DNA from: Serratia plymuthica NBRC 102599
GTDB taxonomy: Bacteria; Pseudomonadota; Gammaproteobacteria; Enterobacterales; Enterobacteriaceae
Assembly (NCBI RefSeq): GCF_001590925.1
Contig: NZ_BCTU01000041.1
Location: forward strand, 1 to 34,771
Direction: 5' to 3'
DNA: 34,771 nucleotides
Part shown: piece after piece, positions 15,794 through 24,661 of the stretch
How the letters are laid out: the number at the start of each line of letters is the position of its first letter
Numbering within the stretch: the first letter of the stretch is position 1
The notes under the pieces: generated by a model
The model's input: only the letters and a program-made list of their open reading frames with translations
The model's database searches: none
What the model was told of the DNA's origin: nothing
Made by a program: the position numbers and the translations under genes

Positions 15794-16819
15794 TCAATCC
15801 CAGCTCAAAACCACTTTTCCGGACTGCCCGGAGCGCATGGCGTCAAAGCCCTGCTGGAACTCATCGATCGAGAAACGGTGGGTGATGATAGGTGTCAGAT
15901 CCAGACCAGACTGGATCAGCGCCGCCATCTTATACCAGGTCTCAAACATCTCACGGCCATAAATCCCTTTGATAAACAGCCCTTTGAAGATAACCTGATT
16001 CCAGTCGATCGACATATCCGACGGTGGAATACCCAGCATGGCGATGCGGCCGCCGTGGTTCATCGCATTCAGCAACGTACGGAACGCCGGTGGTGCACCG
16101 GACATTTCCAGCCCCACGTCGAACCCTTCGGTCATGCCCAGTTCGGCCATCACGTCGTTCAGGTTTTCTTTGCTGACGTTCACCGCACGGGTCACGCCCA
16201 TTTTACGCGCCAGTTCCAGCCGGTATTCGTTAACGTCGGTGATCACTACGTGGCGGGCACCAACGTGCTTGCACACCGCAGCGGCCATAATGCCTATCGG
16301 GCCGGCACCGGAAACCAACACGTCTTCGCCAACCAGATCAAACGACAGCGCCGTATGAACCGCGTTGCCGAACGGGTCGAAGATTGACGCCAGCTCATCG
16401 GAAATATTGTCCGGGATCTTGAAAGCGTTAAACGCCGGGATCACCAGGTATTCAGCAAAGGAGCCTGGACGGTTCACGCCCACGCCAATGGTGTTGCGGC
16501 ACAGATGAGTACGGCCGCCACGGCAGTTACGGCAGTGGCCACAGGTGATATGGCCTTCGCCGGAAACGCGGTCCCCGACGTTAAACCCTTTAACTTCCTG
16601 ACCCATGGCAACCACTTCGCCCACGTACTCGTGGCCGACCACCATAGGGACCGGGATGGTTTTCTGCGACCATTCATCCCAGTTATAAATATGAACATCG
16701 GTACCGCAGATCGCGGTTTTACGGATTTTAATCATGATGTCGTTATGGCCCAGCTCCGGCTGAGGCACATCCGTCATCCAAATCCCTTCTTCCGCTTTCA
16801 GTTTTGACAATGCTTTCAT
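15794..16819 (-). CDS. tdh: L-threonine 3-dehydrogenase
   Basis: Tdh is a zinc- and NAD+-dependent cytoplasmic enzyme oxidising L-threonine to 2-amino-3-ketobutyrate, which Kbl then cleaves. The 341 residues match E. coli. In this medium-chain dehydrogenase the catalytic zinc ligand Cys38 ([15 protein letters not shown]) and VVGHEYVG (His-Glu) are present. The structural-zinc cysteines [15 protein letters not shown] and the NAD-binding [12 protein letters not shown] are also there. It is nine bases downstream of kbl in a two-gene operon. Confidence 0.97.
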   Translation of the reverse strand: MKALSKLKAEEGIWMTDVPQPELGHNDIMIKIRKTAICGTDVHIYNWDEWSQKTIPVPMVVGHEYVGEVVAMGQEVKGFNVGDRVSGEGHITCGHCRNCRGGRTHLCRNTIGVGVNRPGSFAEYLVIPAFNAFKIPDNISDELASIFDPFGNAVHTALSFDLVGEDVLVSGAGPIGIMAAAVCKHVGARHVVITDVNEYRLELARKMGVTRAVNVSKENLNDVMAELGMTEGFDVGLEMSGAPPAFRTLLNAMNHGGRIAMLGIPPSDMSIDWNQVIFKGLFIKGIYGREMFETWYKMAALIQSGLDLTPIITHRFSIDEFQQGFDAMRSGQSGKVVLSWD

Positions 16820-16828
16820 GGTTTTACC

Positions 16829-18025
16829 TTATGCAATAACGCCAAGATCCTTACCGATACGAATGAACGCCGCGACCGCACGCTCAATTTGCTCCGGGGT
16901 GTGGTCAGCAGACATCTGGGTACGGATGCGCGCCTGGCCTTTCGGCACCACCGGATAGAAGAAACCGGTCACATAAATGCCTTCCTTGAGCAGCGCGTTG
17001 GCGAATTCCTGCGCCAGCTTTGCTTCACCCAACATCACCGGGATGATGGCGTGATCGGCCCCGGCCAGCTCAAAGCCCGCCGCGGTCATTTTTTCACGGA
17101 ACAGGCTCGCATTGGCCCACAGACGATCGCGCAGCGCATCGCCCTGCTCCAGCAGTTCCAGCACTTTGATCGAAGCGGCGACAATCGCCGGCGCCAGCGA
17201 GTTGGAGAACAGATAAGGCCGTGAACGCTGGCGCAACCACTCCACCACCTCTTTTTTCGCCGCAGTATAGCCGCCGGACGCGCCGCCCAGCGCTTTGCCC
17301 AGCGTACCGGTAATGATGTCGACGCGGCCCATCACGTCACAATACTCATGGGTGCCGCGCCCATTGGCGCCAACGAAACCTACCGCATGGGAATCATCCA
17401 CCATCACCAGCGCCTGATACTGGTCCGCCAGGTCGCATACCCCTTTCAGGTTGGCGATCACGCCGTCCATGGAGAACACGCCGTCGGTTGCGATCATGAT
17501 GTGGCGCGCGCCATCGGCCTTGGCCTGTTTCAGCTGCGCAGCCAGCTCGTTCATGTCGTTATTGGCATAGCGGTAACGCTTCGCCTTGCACAAACGTACG
17601 CCGTCGATGATCGACGCGTGGTTCAGCGTGTCGGAGATAATCGCGTCTTCCGGCCCAAGCAGCGTTTCAAACAGCCCGCCGTTGGCATCGAAGCAAGAGG
17701 AATACAGGATGGCGTCTTCCATACCGAGAAAATCGGCCAATTTCCGCTCCAGCTGCTTATGGCTGTCCTGGGTGCCGCAAATAAAGCGCACCGACGCCAT
17801 GCCGAACCCGTGGCTGTCCATACCGGCCTTGGCCGCCGCGATCATCGCCGGATGGTTGGCCAGGCCAAGGTAATTGTTGGCGCAGAAGTTGATGACATGG
17901 CGGCCGTCGGCAACGGCGATATCAGCCTGCTGAGCGGTGGTGATAATGCGCTCTTCCTTGAACAACCCTTCGCTACGGGCGGTTGCAAGCTGTTGTTCCA
18001 ACTGCTGATAAAAAGACGCGGACAT
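16829..18025 (-). CDS. kbl: 2-amino-3-ketobutyrate CoA ligase (glycine C-acetyltransferase)
   Basis: Kbl is a PLP enzyme that uses CoA to split 2-amino-3-ketobutyrate into glycine and acetyl-CoA, completing threonine breakdown begun by Tdh. The 398 residues equal E. coli Kbl. Visible are [15 protein letters not shown], the substrate-pocket [19 protein letters not shown], and the PLP lysine in [15 protein letters not shown]. The frame stays open 154 codons upstream, reaching antisense into hldD. The ATG at 18025 with GGAG upstream gives the family N-terminus [13 protein letters not shown], so the extension is rejected. Lrp/leucine control is known in E. coli; I see no assignable site. Confidence 0.97.
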   Translation of the reverse strand: MSASFYQQLEQQLATARSEGLFKEERIITTAQQADIAVADGRHVINFCANNYLGLANHPAMIAAAKAGMDSHGFGMASVRFICGTQDSHKQLERKLADFLGMEDAILYSSCFDANGGLFETLLGPEDAIISDTLNHASIIDGVRLCKAKRYRYANNDMNELAAQLKQAKADGARHIMIATDGVFSMDGVIANLKGVCDLADQYQALVMVDDSHAVGFVGANGRGTHEYCDVMGRVDIITGTLGKALGGASGGYTAAKKEVVEWLRQRSRPYLFSNSLAPAIVAASIKVLELLEQGDALRDRLWANASLFREKMTAAGFELAGADHAIIPVMLGEAKLAQEFANALLKEGIYVTGFFYPVVPKGQARIRTQMSADHTPEQIERAVAAFIRIGKDLGVIA

Positions 18026-18106
18026 TCGGTTATCTCCAGGATGGGTCTGTTTTCCACATATTTTACTGATTTGTAACCAAACTGACGACAATACACAGGA
18101 GAGAAT

Positions 18107-18196
18107 ATGAAAATTGCAGCAGATATCACGGCAAAGTGCTTTGATGCTCGACATCGCGGGATATTCGGAGCCCGTCCGATGTTTGCGGCGGCATGA
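18107..18196 (+). CDS. Candidate 29-residue small ORF upstream of hldD
   Basis: In the 240-base kbl-hldD gap, AGGAGAG is spaced five bases (from AGGAG) before an ATG. That ATG opens a 29-codon frame ([20 protein letters not shown], then GARPMFAAA) closed by TGA. The protein resembles nothing I know. It ends before the predicted hldD -10, so it would need an earlier promoter, and none is convincing. It could be chance, or a leader peptide on a longer hldD transcript. Confidence 0.25.
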   Translation: MKIAADITAKCFDARHRGIFGARPMFAAA

Positions 18197-18210
18197 AATG
18201 CTATTATAAG
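18183..18210 (+). promoter_or_regulatory. Probable hldD promoter
   Basis: TTGCGG (18183-18188), a 16-base spacer and TATAAG (18205-18210) form a reasonable sigma-70 promoter. It gives a leader of about 50 bases containing a small GTGGG/CCCAC hairpin (18222-18240). It would drive the hldD-waaF-waaC operon. Confidence 0.55.
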
Positions 18211-18265
18211 CGGCATTGAGCGTGGGGCACCCTGTCCCACCGGGCAGAATAATAGGGGTAACCCA

Positions 18266-19195
18266 ATGATTATCGTTACTGGTGGCGCCGGCATGATCGG
18301 CAGCAATATCATTAAGGCGCTGAATGACACAGGGTATCGCGATATCCTGGTGGTAGATAACCTGAAAGACGGCACCAAATTCGCCAACCTGGTCGATCTG
18401 GATATCGCCGACTATATCGATAAAGAAGATTTTATCGCCAACATCGTGGCCGGTGACGATCTGGGTGAAATCGACGCGGTGTTCCATGAAGGTGCCTGTT
18501 CATCCACCACCGAGTGGGATGGCAAGTACATGATGGACAACAACTATCAGTACTCCAAAGACCTGCTGCATTATTGCCTGGATCGCGAAATCCCGTTCCT
18601 GTACGCCTCATCGGCAGCCACCTACGGCGGCCGTGAAGAATTTATCGAAGAGCGCCAGTTTGAAGAGCCGCTGAACGTGTACGGTTACTCCAAATTCCTG
18701 TTCGATCAGTACGTGCGTGAAATCCTGCCTGAGGCGGATTCACAGATCTGCGGCTTCCGTTACTTCAACGTTTATGGCCCGCGCGAAGGCCACAAAGGCA
18801 GCATGGCCAGCGTTGCATTCCACCTGAACAGCCAGATCAACCGCGGCGAGAACCCGAAACTGTTCGACGGCAGCCAGGACTTCAAGCGTGACTTTATCTA
18901 CGTCGGCGACGTGGCCGCGGTAAACCTGTGGTTCTGGAAAAGCGGCGTGTCCGGCATTTTCAACTGCGGCACCGGCCGTGCAGAAACCTTCCAGGCGGTG
19001 GCCGACGCGGTCGTCGATTTCCACCAGAAAGGCGCGGTGGAAAACATCCCGTTCCCGGAAAAACTCAAAGGTCGCTACCAGGCGTTTACCCAGGCCGACC
19101 TGACCAAGTTGCGCGCTGCCGGCTATGACGCGCCGTTCAAAACGGTCGCCGAAGGCGTGAAAGAGTACATGGCCTGGTTGAACCGCACCGCTTAA
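18266..19195 (+). CDS. hldD: ADP-L-glycero-D-manno-heptose 6-epimerase
   Basis: HldD (RfaD, GmhD) epimerises ADP-D-glycero-D-manno-heptose to the L-glycero form, the donor for WaaC, WaaF and WaaQ, in the cytoplasm. The 309-residue extended short-chain dehydrogenase has the NADP-binding GGAGMIGSN (6-14), the YGYSK Tyr/Lys pair near 140-144 and [17 protein letters not shown] in the substrate pocket. GGGGT lies before the ATG. It is the first gene of the plus-strand LPS core operon and is followed by waaF after 22 bases. A heat-shock promoter is known in E. coli; I found no clear sigma-32 match here. Confidence 0.97.
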   Translation: MIIVTGGAGMIGSNIIKALNDTGYRDILVVDNLKDGTKFANLVDLDIADYIDKEDFIANIVAGDDLGEIDAVFHEGACSSTTEWDGKYMMDNNYQYSKDLLHYCLDREIPFLYASSAATYGGREEFIEERQFEEPLNVYGYSKFLFDQYVREILPEADSQICGFRYFNVYGPREGHKGSMASVAFHLNSQINRGENPKLFDGSQDFKRDFIYVGDVAAVNLWFWKSGVSGIFNCGTGRAETFQAVADAVVDFHQKGAVENIPFPEKLKGRYQAFTQADLTKLRAAGYDAPFKTVAEGVKEYMAWLNRTA

Positions 19196-19217
19196 GCTGA
19201 AGGAAATCATTCAGGGT

Positions 19218-20264
19218 ATGAAAATACTGGTTATCGGCCCTTCGTGGGTTGGCGATATGATGATGTCGCAAAGTCTCTACCGCACCCTGAAGGCCGAGCA
19301 CCCGACAGCGGAAATTGACGTGATGGCGCCCGCCTGGTGCCGTCCGTTGCTGGCGCGTATGTCGGAGGTCAATCAGGCTCTGTCGATGCCGTTAGGCCAC
19401 GGCGCGCTGGCGCTCGGTGAACGCCGGCGCTTGGGGCGCGCCCTGCGCGCCAACGGCTACGATCGCGCTTACGTACTGCCGAACTCGTTCAAATCCGCAT
19501 TGGTGCCGTTCTTCGCCCAGGTGCCACAGCGGACCGGCTGGCGTGGCGAAATGCGCTACGGTCTGCTCAATGATATCCGCGTCCTGGACAAAACCGCCTT
19601 TCCATTGATGGTACAGCGCTATGTGGCGCTGGCTTACGACAAGCAACGCATCCATCGCGCCGAAGATCTGCCGCAGCCGCTGCTGTGGCCGCAGTTGCAG
19701 GTAAGCGACGAAGAAATTGCCGAAACCACCGCGGCCTTCAACCTGACCGGGAGCCGGCCGATTATCGGTTTCTGCCCAGGGGCCGAATTTGGCCCGGCCA
19801 AACGCTGGCCGCACTACCACTACGCCCAGTTGGCCCAGATGCTGATCGATCAGGGTTATCAAATCGCGCTGTTCGGCTCGGCCAAGGATCATGAAGCGGG
19901 CGAACAAATCCGCGCGGCGCTGGATGACGACGCCCGAGTATTTTGCATGAATCTGGCCGGGGAAACTCAGTTGGAGCAGGCAGTGATCCTGCTGGCGTCC
20001 TGCCAGGCCGTGGTCAGCAACGACTCTGGCCTGATGCACGTTGCAGCGGCATTGAACAAACCGCTGATAGCATTGTACGGCCCAAGCAGCCCGGATTTCA
20101 CGCCGCCGCTGTCCGATAAAGCCAAAGTGATCCGCTTAATCAGTGGTTACCATAAGATACGCAAAGGCGATGCCGATCAGGGTTACCATCAGAGCCTGAT
20201 CGATATTCAGCCACAGCAGGTGTTGGACGCGCTGACGCCGTTACTTGCCGCCAGCGAGGAATAA
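19218..20264 (+). CDS. waaF: ADP-heptose:LPS heptosyltransferase II
   Basis: WaaF adds the second L-glycero-D-manno-heptose (HepII) to HepI of the inner core on the cytoplasmic face of the inner membrane. The 348 residues match WaaF of E. coli. GT9 family features are the N-terminal GPSWVGDMMMSQSL with the catalytic-type Asp13 in GD, and CPGAEFGPAKRWP. The C-terminal donor-binding SNDSGLMHVAAALNKPLIALYGPSSP is also present. It lies between hldD and waaC (six bases before the latter) in the conserved order. Confidence 0.96.
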   Translation: MKILVIGPSWVGDMMMSQSLYRTLKAEHPTAEIDVMAPAWCRPLLARMSEVNQALSMPLGHGALALGERRRLGRALRANGYDRAYVLPNSFKSALVPFFAQVPQRTGWRGEMRYGLLNDIRVLDKTAFPLMVQRYVALAYDKQRIHRAEDLPQPLLWPQLQVSDEEIAETTAAFNLTGSRPIIGFCPGAEFGPAKRWPHYHYAQLAQMLIDQGYQIALFGSAKDHEAGEQIRAALDDDARVFCMNLAGETQLEQAVILLASCQAVVSNDSGLMHVAAALNKPLIALYGPSSPDFTPPLSDKAKVIRLISGYHKIRKGDADQGYHQSLIDIQPQQVLDALTPLLAASEE

Positions 20265-20270
20265 GTAAGC

Positions 20271-21233
20271 ATGCAGGTGTTGATTGTAAAAACCTCCTCG
20301 ATGGGAGACGTGCTCCACACGCTACCGGCGTTGACCGACGCCATGCAGGCCATTCCCGGCATTCGCTTCGACTGGGTGGTGGAGGAAGGTTTCAGCCAGA
20401 TCCCCACCTGGCACCCGGCAGTAGACCGCGTGATCCCGGTGGCGATCCGCCGCTGGCGCAAAAACTGGTTTGGCAGCGAGACCCGTCAGGAGCGTTGCGA
20501 TTTTAAACGTCTGGTGCAGGAGCGCACCTACGACGTGGTGATCGACGCCCAGGGGTTAATCAAAAGCGCCGCATTGATCACCCGCATCGCCAAAGGCAGC
20601 AAGCACGGCCAGGATGCCAAGAGCGCCCGCGAGCCGTTCGCCAGTTGGTTCTATAACCACCGTCATGACATCGACAAACAGCAACACGCCGTGGAGCGCA
20701 CCCGCGAGCTGTTCGCCAAAAGTCTGGGCTACGACAAGCCGGAAAGCTACGGCGATTACGCCATTTCGGCGCGCTTTCTCAGCCACCTGCCAGCCGATGC
20801 CGGGCAATACCTGGTGTTTTTGCACGCGACGACCCGCGATGAGAAACATTGGCCTGAGTCGCACTGGCGGGAATTGATTGGGCTGATGGCGCCAAGCGGA
20901 TTGAAGATAAAATTGCCGTGGGGCGCGGAACACGAACGCCTGCGCGCGCTGCGTTTGGCGGAAGGCTTCCCGCACGTCGAGGTGCTGTCAAAACTCAGCC
21001 TGCAGCAGGTCGCCGAGGTGCTGGCCGGCGCGAAAGGCGTGGTCTCGGTCGATACCGGTCTCAGCCATCTGACCGCTGCGCTCGACAGGCCTAATATCAC
21101 GCTGTTCGGCCCGACCGATCCGGGATTGATCGGCGGCTATGGGCAAAATCAGCATTCCCTGATTTCTCCGGAAAAAAGCATGGCGACGCTCAGCGCTGAC
21201 GCAGTCTGGGCAGAGTTGCAAAAGGTTATTTGA
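20271..21233 (+). CDS. waaC: ADP-heptose:LPS heptosyltransferase I
   Basis: WaaC transfers the first heptose from ADP-heptose to Kdo of Kdo2-lipid A. The 320-residue GT9 enzyme shows VLIVKTSSMGDVLHTLPAL with the catalytic base Asp13 and FLHATTRDEKHWPESHW (nucleotide/Kdo contacts). The donor site SVDTGLSHLTAALDRPNITLFGPTDP follows. The stop overlaps the next gene by one base (TGATG), so the downstream GT4 is translationally coupled to it. Confidence 0.96.
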   Translation: MQVLIVKTSSMGDVLHTLPALTDAMQAIPGIRFDWVVEEGFSQIPTWHPAVDRVIPVAIRRWRKNWFGSETRQERCDFKRLVQERTYDVVIDAQGLIKSAALITRIAKGSKHGQDAKSAREPFASWFYNHRHDIDKQQHAVERTRELFAKSLGYDKPESYGDYAISARFLSHLPADAGQYLVFLHATTRDEKHWPESHWRELIGLMAPSGLKIKLPWGAEHERLRALRLAEGFPHVEVLSKLSLQQVAEVLAGAKGVVSVDTGLSHLTAALDRPNITLFGPTDPGLIGGYGQNQHSLISPEKSMATLSADAVWAELQKVI

Positions 21234-22402
21234 TGAAAAAACTGCACATTATCAATTTAGGGAAAATGGGTGGTGTCGAACGTCTGTTCCTGCAGTATAT
21301 CAACGACACGACCGATGGCAGCAACGACGTCATTTGCATCAGCGGTGAGGTCGGTGAAGAAATCCGTCGGCAAATGCCTGACCAGAAGATCACCTTTGCC
21401 AACAGGTTGATTAACGCGTTCCCGCTGCGTTGCCCGCAATTCTTGCGCAAATACCTGCTGAACAGAAAAATCGAGAAAGCCAACGCCGACGTAGTGATTG
21501 TCTGGGATCTTGTACCCGGCCTGGCAGCGAAACCTAAACGCGGCAAACTGATTTATTATGATCATGGCTGCTCCTGGCGCTATCCGAAAAATCCAAAGAC
21601 ATTACGATTCCTCGCCATGCTGGACGGCTGCATCTCCGCGTCTTACGCCTCAAAGCGGGTGATGGCGCTGCGGTTTAACCTGCCCTGCCCCAATCACGTG
21701 GTGATTAACCGGCTTAAAACCCCTATCGGTATTCATGATAGTTTGAAGCCACTGAGCCAGCCGGTGAGGATAGGCACGGCGTCTCGTCTGGTGAGCCTGA
21801 AAGGCATCAGCGTTTCATTGCTGACGCTGCAAGAGTTGCTGCGCCGCGGGCATGATGTCACCCTGGAAATCGCCGGCAAAGGGCCGGATCGGGCGGCGTT
21901 TGAAGCACTGGCAGAAAAACTCGAACTGGGCGATCGGGTCACTTTCAGCGGCTTTCAGGATAACGTGGCCGACTTTTTCAACCGTACCCATATCTATATG
22001 AGCACGCCGATTACCGAACCCTTCGGCTTATCCTGTATGGAAGCGTTGTATTTTGGCGTGCCGGTGATTTTCCCGCAGGTGGATGGCCAGCCTGAAGTGA
22101 TCAAGGACGGGCAGTGCGGTATTGGGCTGACGCCTACAGTGACAATCGAAGAACATTGCCGACTGACCGGTATCAAGGTGGATTTCCCTCACGATGTTTA
22201 CGATCCGGCTACCGATGCCCTGGTGGTGCCAAAGCTGCTGTCGCACCTGGAATGCGCGGATGCGGTCGAAAGGCTGATGGTACCTGAAACCTACCAAACC
22301 ATGAGCCGAAATGCGCAGCGTTACCCCGTCGAACATTTCAGCTACGCTATGTTCAAGACCGAGTTTGATGATTCGCTGAAATCATTTATTACCCAAACGT
22401 AA
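21233..22402 (+). CDS. GT4-family glycosyltransferase, LPS core
   Basis: This is a 389-residue GT-B glycosyltransferase of family 4, cytoplasmic and membrane-associated, presumably adding an outer-core sugar. The N-terminal INLGKMGGVERLFL is the acceptor-domain glycine loop. The C-terminal half has GTASRLVSLKGISV, IAGKGPDRAAFEALAEKLEL and the donor motif EPFGLSCMEALYFG (E262-x7-E270). The frame opens at TTG 21230, but ATG 21233, sharing one base with the waaC stop and with AAGG eight bases upstream, is chosen. It sits between waaC and waaL, where K. pneumoniae and S. marcescens carry variable core genes. The sugar added is not predictable from this sequence. Confidence 0.85.
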   Translation: MKKLHIINLGKMGGVERLFLQYINDTTDGSNDVICISGEVGEEIRRQMPDQKITFANRLINAFPLRCPQFLRKYLLNRKIEKANADVVIVWDLVPGLAAKPKRGKLIYYDHGCSWRYPKNPKTLRFLAMLDGCISASYASKRVMALRFNLPCPNHVVINRLKTPIGIHDSLKPLSQPVRIGTASRLVSLKGISVSLLTLQELLRRGHDVTLEIAGKGPDRAAFEALAEKLELGDRVTFSGFQDNVADFFNRTHIYMSTPITEPFGLSCMEALYFGVPVIFPQVDGQPEVIKDGQCGIGLTPTVTIEEHCRLTGIKVDFPHDVYDPATDALVVPKLLSHLECADAVERLMVPETYQTMSRNAQRYPVEHFSYAMFKTEFDDSLKSFITQT

Positions 22403-22403
22403 T

Positions 22404-23660
22404 ATGAGCAGGAAACCCAGCCCCATGCTGCTAAAAGAAACAACTCCACATCCCGCCTTCAGCTATCTTATTTATTTGGGATGCGCTATCGCTTTTTGCA
22501 CGATCCCCTTTGGCTCCGCCACCGGGCGCAATCTGTTTTATATTTCCAGCTATATCTCGTTCATCGCCGTCTGCCTGAACATAAAGTATTTTGTTAAAAA
22601 CAAAAAAAACTTAATTCTGCCGATTCTGTTTTTCTGCGTAGGTATGGGAAGCATTTTCTGGTTGCAGCACTTCAAACAACCGGGCGAGTACATCAATATT
22701 TACCGTTCCTATATGTCGACCGGGAAATTGCTGATCGCCACCGCGTTTATCCTGTTGATTGCGTTAAATGAACGGCTTTGCATGCAGCGCGCGTTTGTTG
22801 TCGTCGCGCTGGCGACCGGCATCGCGGTCAACGGTTATTCGCTTTACCAAGGGCTGTGGCTGGATATTCCGCGTATAGAAATCAACTTCGATCGCGCCAC
22901 CGTCGCCGCCTACCTGATTACCGCCATCAATCTGGTGATGCTGCAGGCGATACTGATGCTACGCAGTAAGTACCGTATTCCTTTGTATATCATTGGGTTC
23001 CTGGTTACGTTCTCCACGCTGGTGCTCACTGGAACGCGGGCGGCCATGTTGGTTTACCCGGTTGTTATCGCCTTGTCGATACTGGCAACGAAGAACCTGA
23101 TATCCCATAAGCACAAGATGCTACTGATAGCTTCGGTACCTGTGCTGCTACTCGTCAGTGGTCTTGTCTTCAAATCACAGATAGAACAGCGCATTGATGA
23201 TTTTAAAACCAACATGAAGCTGGTCAGTACGCCGGAAATCGACAATTCCATCATATCCCGTATTACGATGCAAAGAATCGGCTTACGTACCGGTACGATG
23301 GCACCGTTGGGACAATCTGCAGAGCAGCGCGGCGAGGAAATCAAGGCCATTGTCGCCAAGCAACCCGAACTGTACGGCGTTATGCCTTATATCAATGTGC
23401 ATCTGCATAACGAACTGCTGGAAACCTACTCGCTCAAAGGTGTTTGGGGTGTGCTGTTTTTATTCGCGCTCTACGTTGGCTTATTCGTCAGTTCTCTTAA
23501 GCCGCACCGTAATGCGTTATTGTTAGGGGTGACATTCAGCCTGTTTGTTTACGGGCTCAGCGACGTTCTCTTCTTCAGCACCGAAGGCACGGCAATATTC
23601 TGCCTGGCGATAATTGCCAGCGTGCTGTCGATGAAGAAAATGCCGGTTTCCCAGGATTGA
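22404..23660 (+). CDS. waaL: O-antigen ligase WaaL
   Basis: WaaL is the polytopic inner-membrane ligase that transfers undecaprenyl-linked O antigen to the completed core in the periplasm. The 418 residues contain about 10-12 hydrophobic segments and the Wzy_C-type core. The catalytic-type residues are visible: Arg212 in LTGTRAAMLV, and His333/His335 in INVHLHNELLETYSLKG inside the large periplasmic loop, followed by three membrane segments. ATG 22404 lies just after the GT4 stop without a good SD; ATG 22425 has AGGAAA about ten bases upstream and is an alternative. Assignment as ligase, rather than O-antigen polymerase, rests on position among core genes. It is visibly more AT-rich than hldD-waaC, as is common for variable core genes. 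Confidence 0.88.
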   Translation: MSRKPSPMLLKETTPHPAFSYLIYLGCAIAFCTIPFGSATGRNLFYISSYISFIAVCLNIKYFVKNKKNLILPILFFCVGMGSIFWLQHFKQPGEYINIYRSYMSTGKLLIATAFILLIALNERLCMQRAFVVVALATGIAVNGYSLYQGLWLDIPRIEINFDRATVAAYLITAINLVMLQAILMLRSKYRIPLYIIGFLVTFSTLVLTGTRAAMLVYPVVIALSILATKNLISHKHKMLLIASVPVLLLVSGLVFKSQIEQRIDDFKTNMKLVSTPEIDNSIISRITMQRIGLRTGTMAPLGQSAEQRGEEIKAIVAKQPELYGVMPYINVHLHNELLETYSLKGVWGVLFLFALYVGLFVSSLKPHRNALLLGVTFSLFVYGLSDVLFFSTEGTAIFCLAIIASVLSMKKMPVSQD

Positions 23661-23665
23661 ACGAT

Positions 23666-24661
23666 ATGAACTCATCACCGCCGCTGCTCAGTTTTATTGT
23701 GCCTTTTTACAATAATGAGGATTTCGTTGTCGCCAGCCTGAGTTCACTGTTCGACCAAATCGGCGATGATATTGAAGTGGTCATCATTGACGACGGCTCA
23801 ACCGATGCTTCCGCCGATCGGGTACGCCAGTTGTTGGCAGAGATCCCACACCCGCATGTGACCTTTATCTCGCAGAAAAATGGCGGCATCGCCTGTGCCC
23901 GGAACATCGGGCTGCAACACGCGCGTGGGCGTTACATTACCTTCCTTGACGGGGACGATTTGCTGAGCGGTGACTACCTGGCCATTCTGCGGCCATTGCT
24001 ACTGGCGGATGAAGATGACCTGATCGACTTTAATTATCAAAAGTTTATCGATACCCCGCCAATGCTGCCGCACCAGACAACCGCCCGCCGCAGCGTTTAT
24101 GATTTTGACAACCAGGGCCTGTCCTGCCTCACTCCGCTGTTTGCCCGCTCAATGTGGCATCTCTGGAGCCGGGTCTATCGGCGTACGCTGTTGGAAGGGG
24201 AATCATTCGAAAACGGCCGGCGCTATGAAGACGTTATCTTCACGCCGTTCCAGTATTTCAAAACCCGGAAAATCGCCCATCTCGACCATGAGCTTTATTT
24301 CTATCGGGATAACAGCCAGGGCATCACCCGCAACGTCAAAGCCAAAGATATTGAAGATATGCTGTTTGCCATCGGCAAAACGCTGCGTTTTATCGATCAG
24401 CGCCCGCATGATGAGCCCTTGCGACAATTGGCGGCCTTAATGCTCGCCAACTGTTTCTCGGAAGTGAAAAGCATGTCGAAAGCGCTGTACGGCTACTACC
24501 ATTATGAGCCGGAAGCGCTGCGCACCTTCAACCGCGTGGCTGAGGTATGCCGCAACAGCGGCGTACCGCGAAAAAAAATCCGGCAAATGCGCTACGCCCG
24601 GGTCGATACCTGGTTGTCAAAAATCCGCTGGCGACTGAGAACGCGCGAAAAACACGCTTAA
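23666..24661 (+). CDS. GT2-family glycosyltransferase, LPS core
   Basis: This 331-residue GT-A enzyme of family 2 is likely a cytoplasmic outer-core sugar transferase. The N-terminal SFIVPFYNNEDFV, the nucleotide motif DDGSTD (42-47), QKNGGIACARNIGLQHARG and the metal-binding DGDD (95-98) are all present. YEDVIFTPF near 190 looks like the catalytic ED region. No membrane segment is evident. The frame opens at TTG 23657 inside waaL, but ATG 23666 has CAGGA nine bases before it and is preferred. It is the last gene of the hldD operon. Its TAA stop shares the TTAA at 24658-24661 with the convergent GT9 gene. The sugar is unknown. Confidence 0.84.
   Translation: MNSSPPLLSFIVPFYNNEDFVVASLSSLFDQIGDDIEVVIIDDGSTDASADRVRQLLAEIPHPHVTFISQKNGGIACARNIGLQHARGRYITFLDGDDLLSGDYLAILRPLLLADEDDLIDFNYQKFIDTPPMLPHQTTARRSVYDFDNQGLSCLTPLFARSMWHLWSRVYRRTLLEGESFENGRRYEDVIFTPFQYFKTRKIAHLDHELYFYRDNSQGITRNVKAKDIEDMLFAIGKTLRFIDQRPHDEPLRQLAALMLANCFSEVKSMSKALYGYYHYEPEALRTFNRVAEVCRNSGVPRKKIRQMRYARVDTWLSKIRWRLRTREKHA

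Noticed and set aside
18026-18265. Sigma-32 heat-shock promoter for hldD
   Set aside because: Known in E. coli, but I could not find a CTTGAA...CCCCAT-type pair with proper spacing here; only a sigma-70-like promoter is supportable.
18026-18487. 154-codon in-frame extension upstream of kbl
   Set aside because: It runs antisense into hldD, resembles no Kbl N-terminus, and the ATG at 18025 has a good SD and gives exactly the family length.
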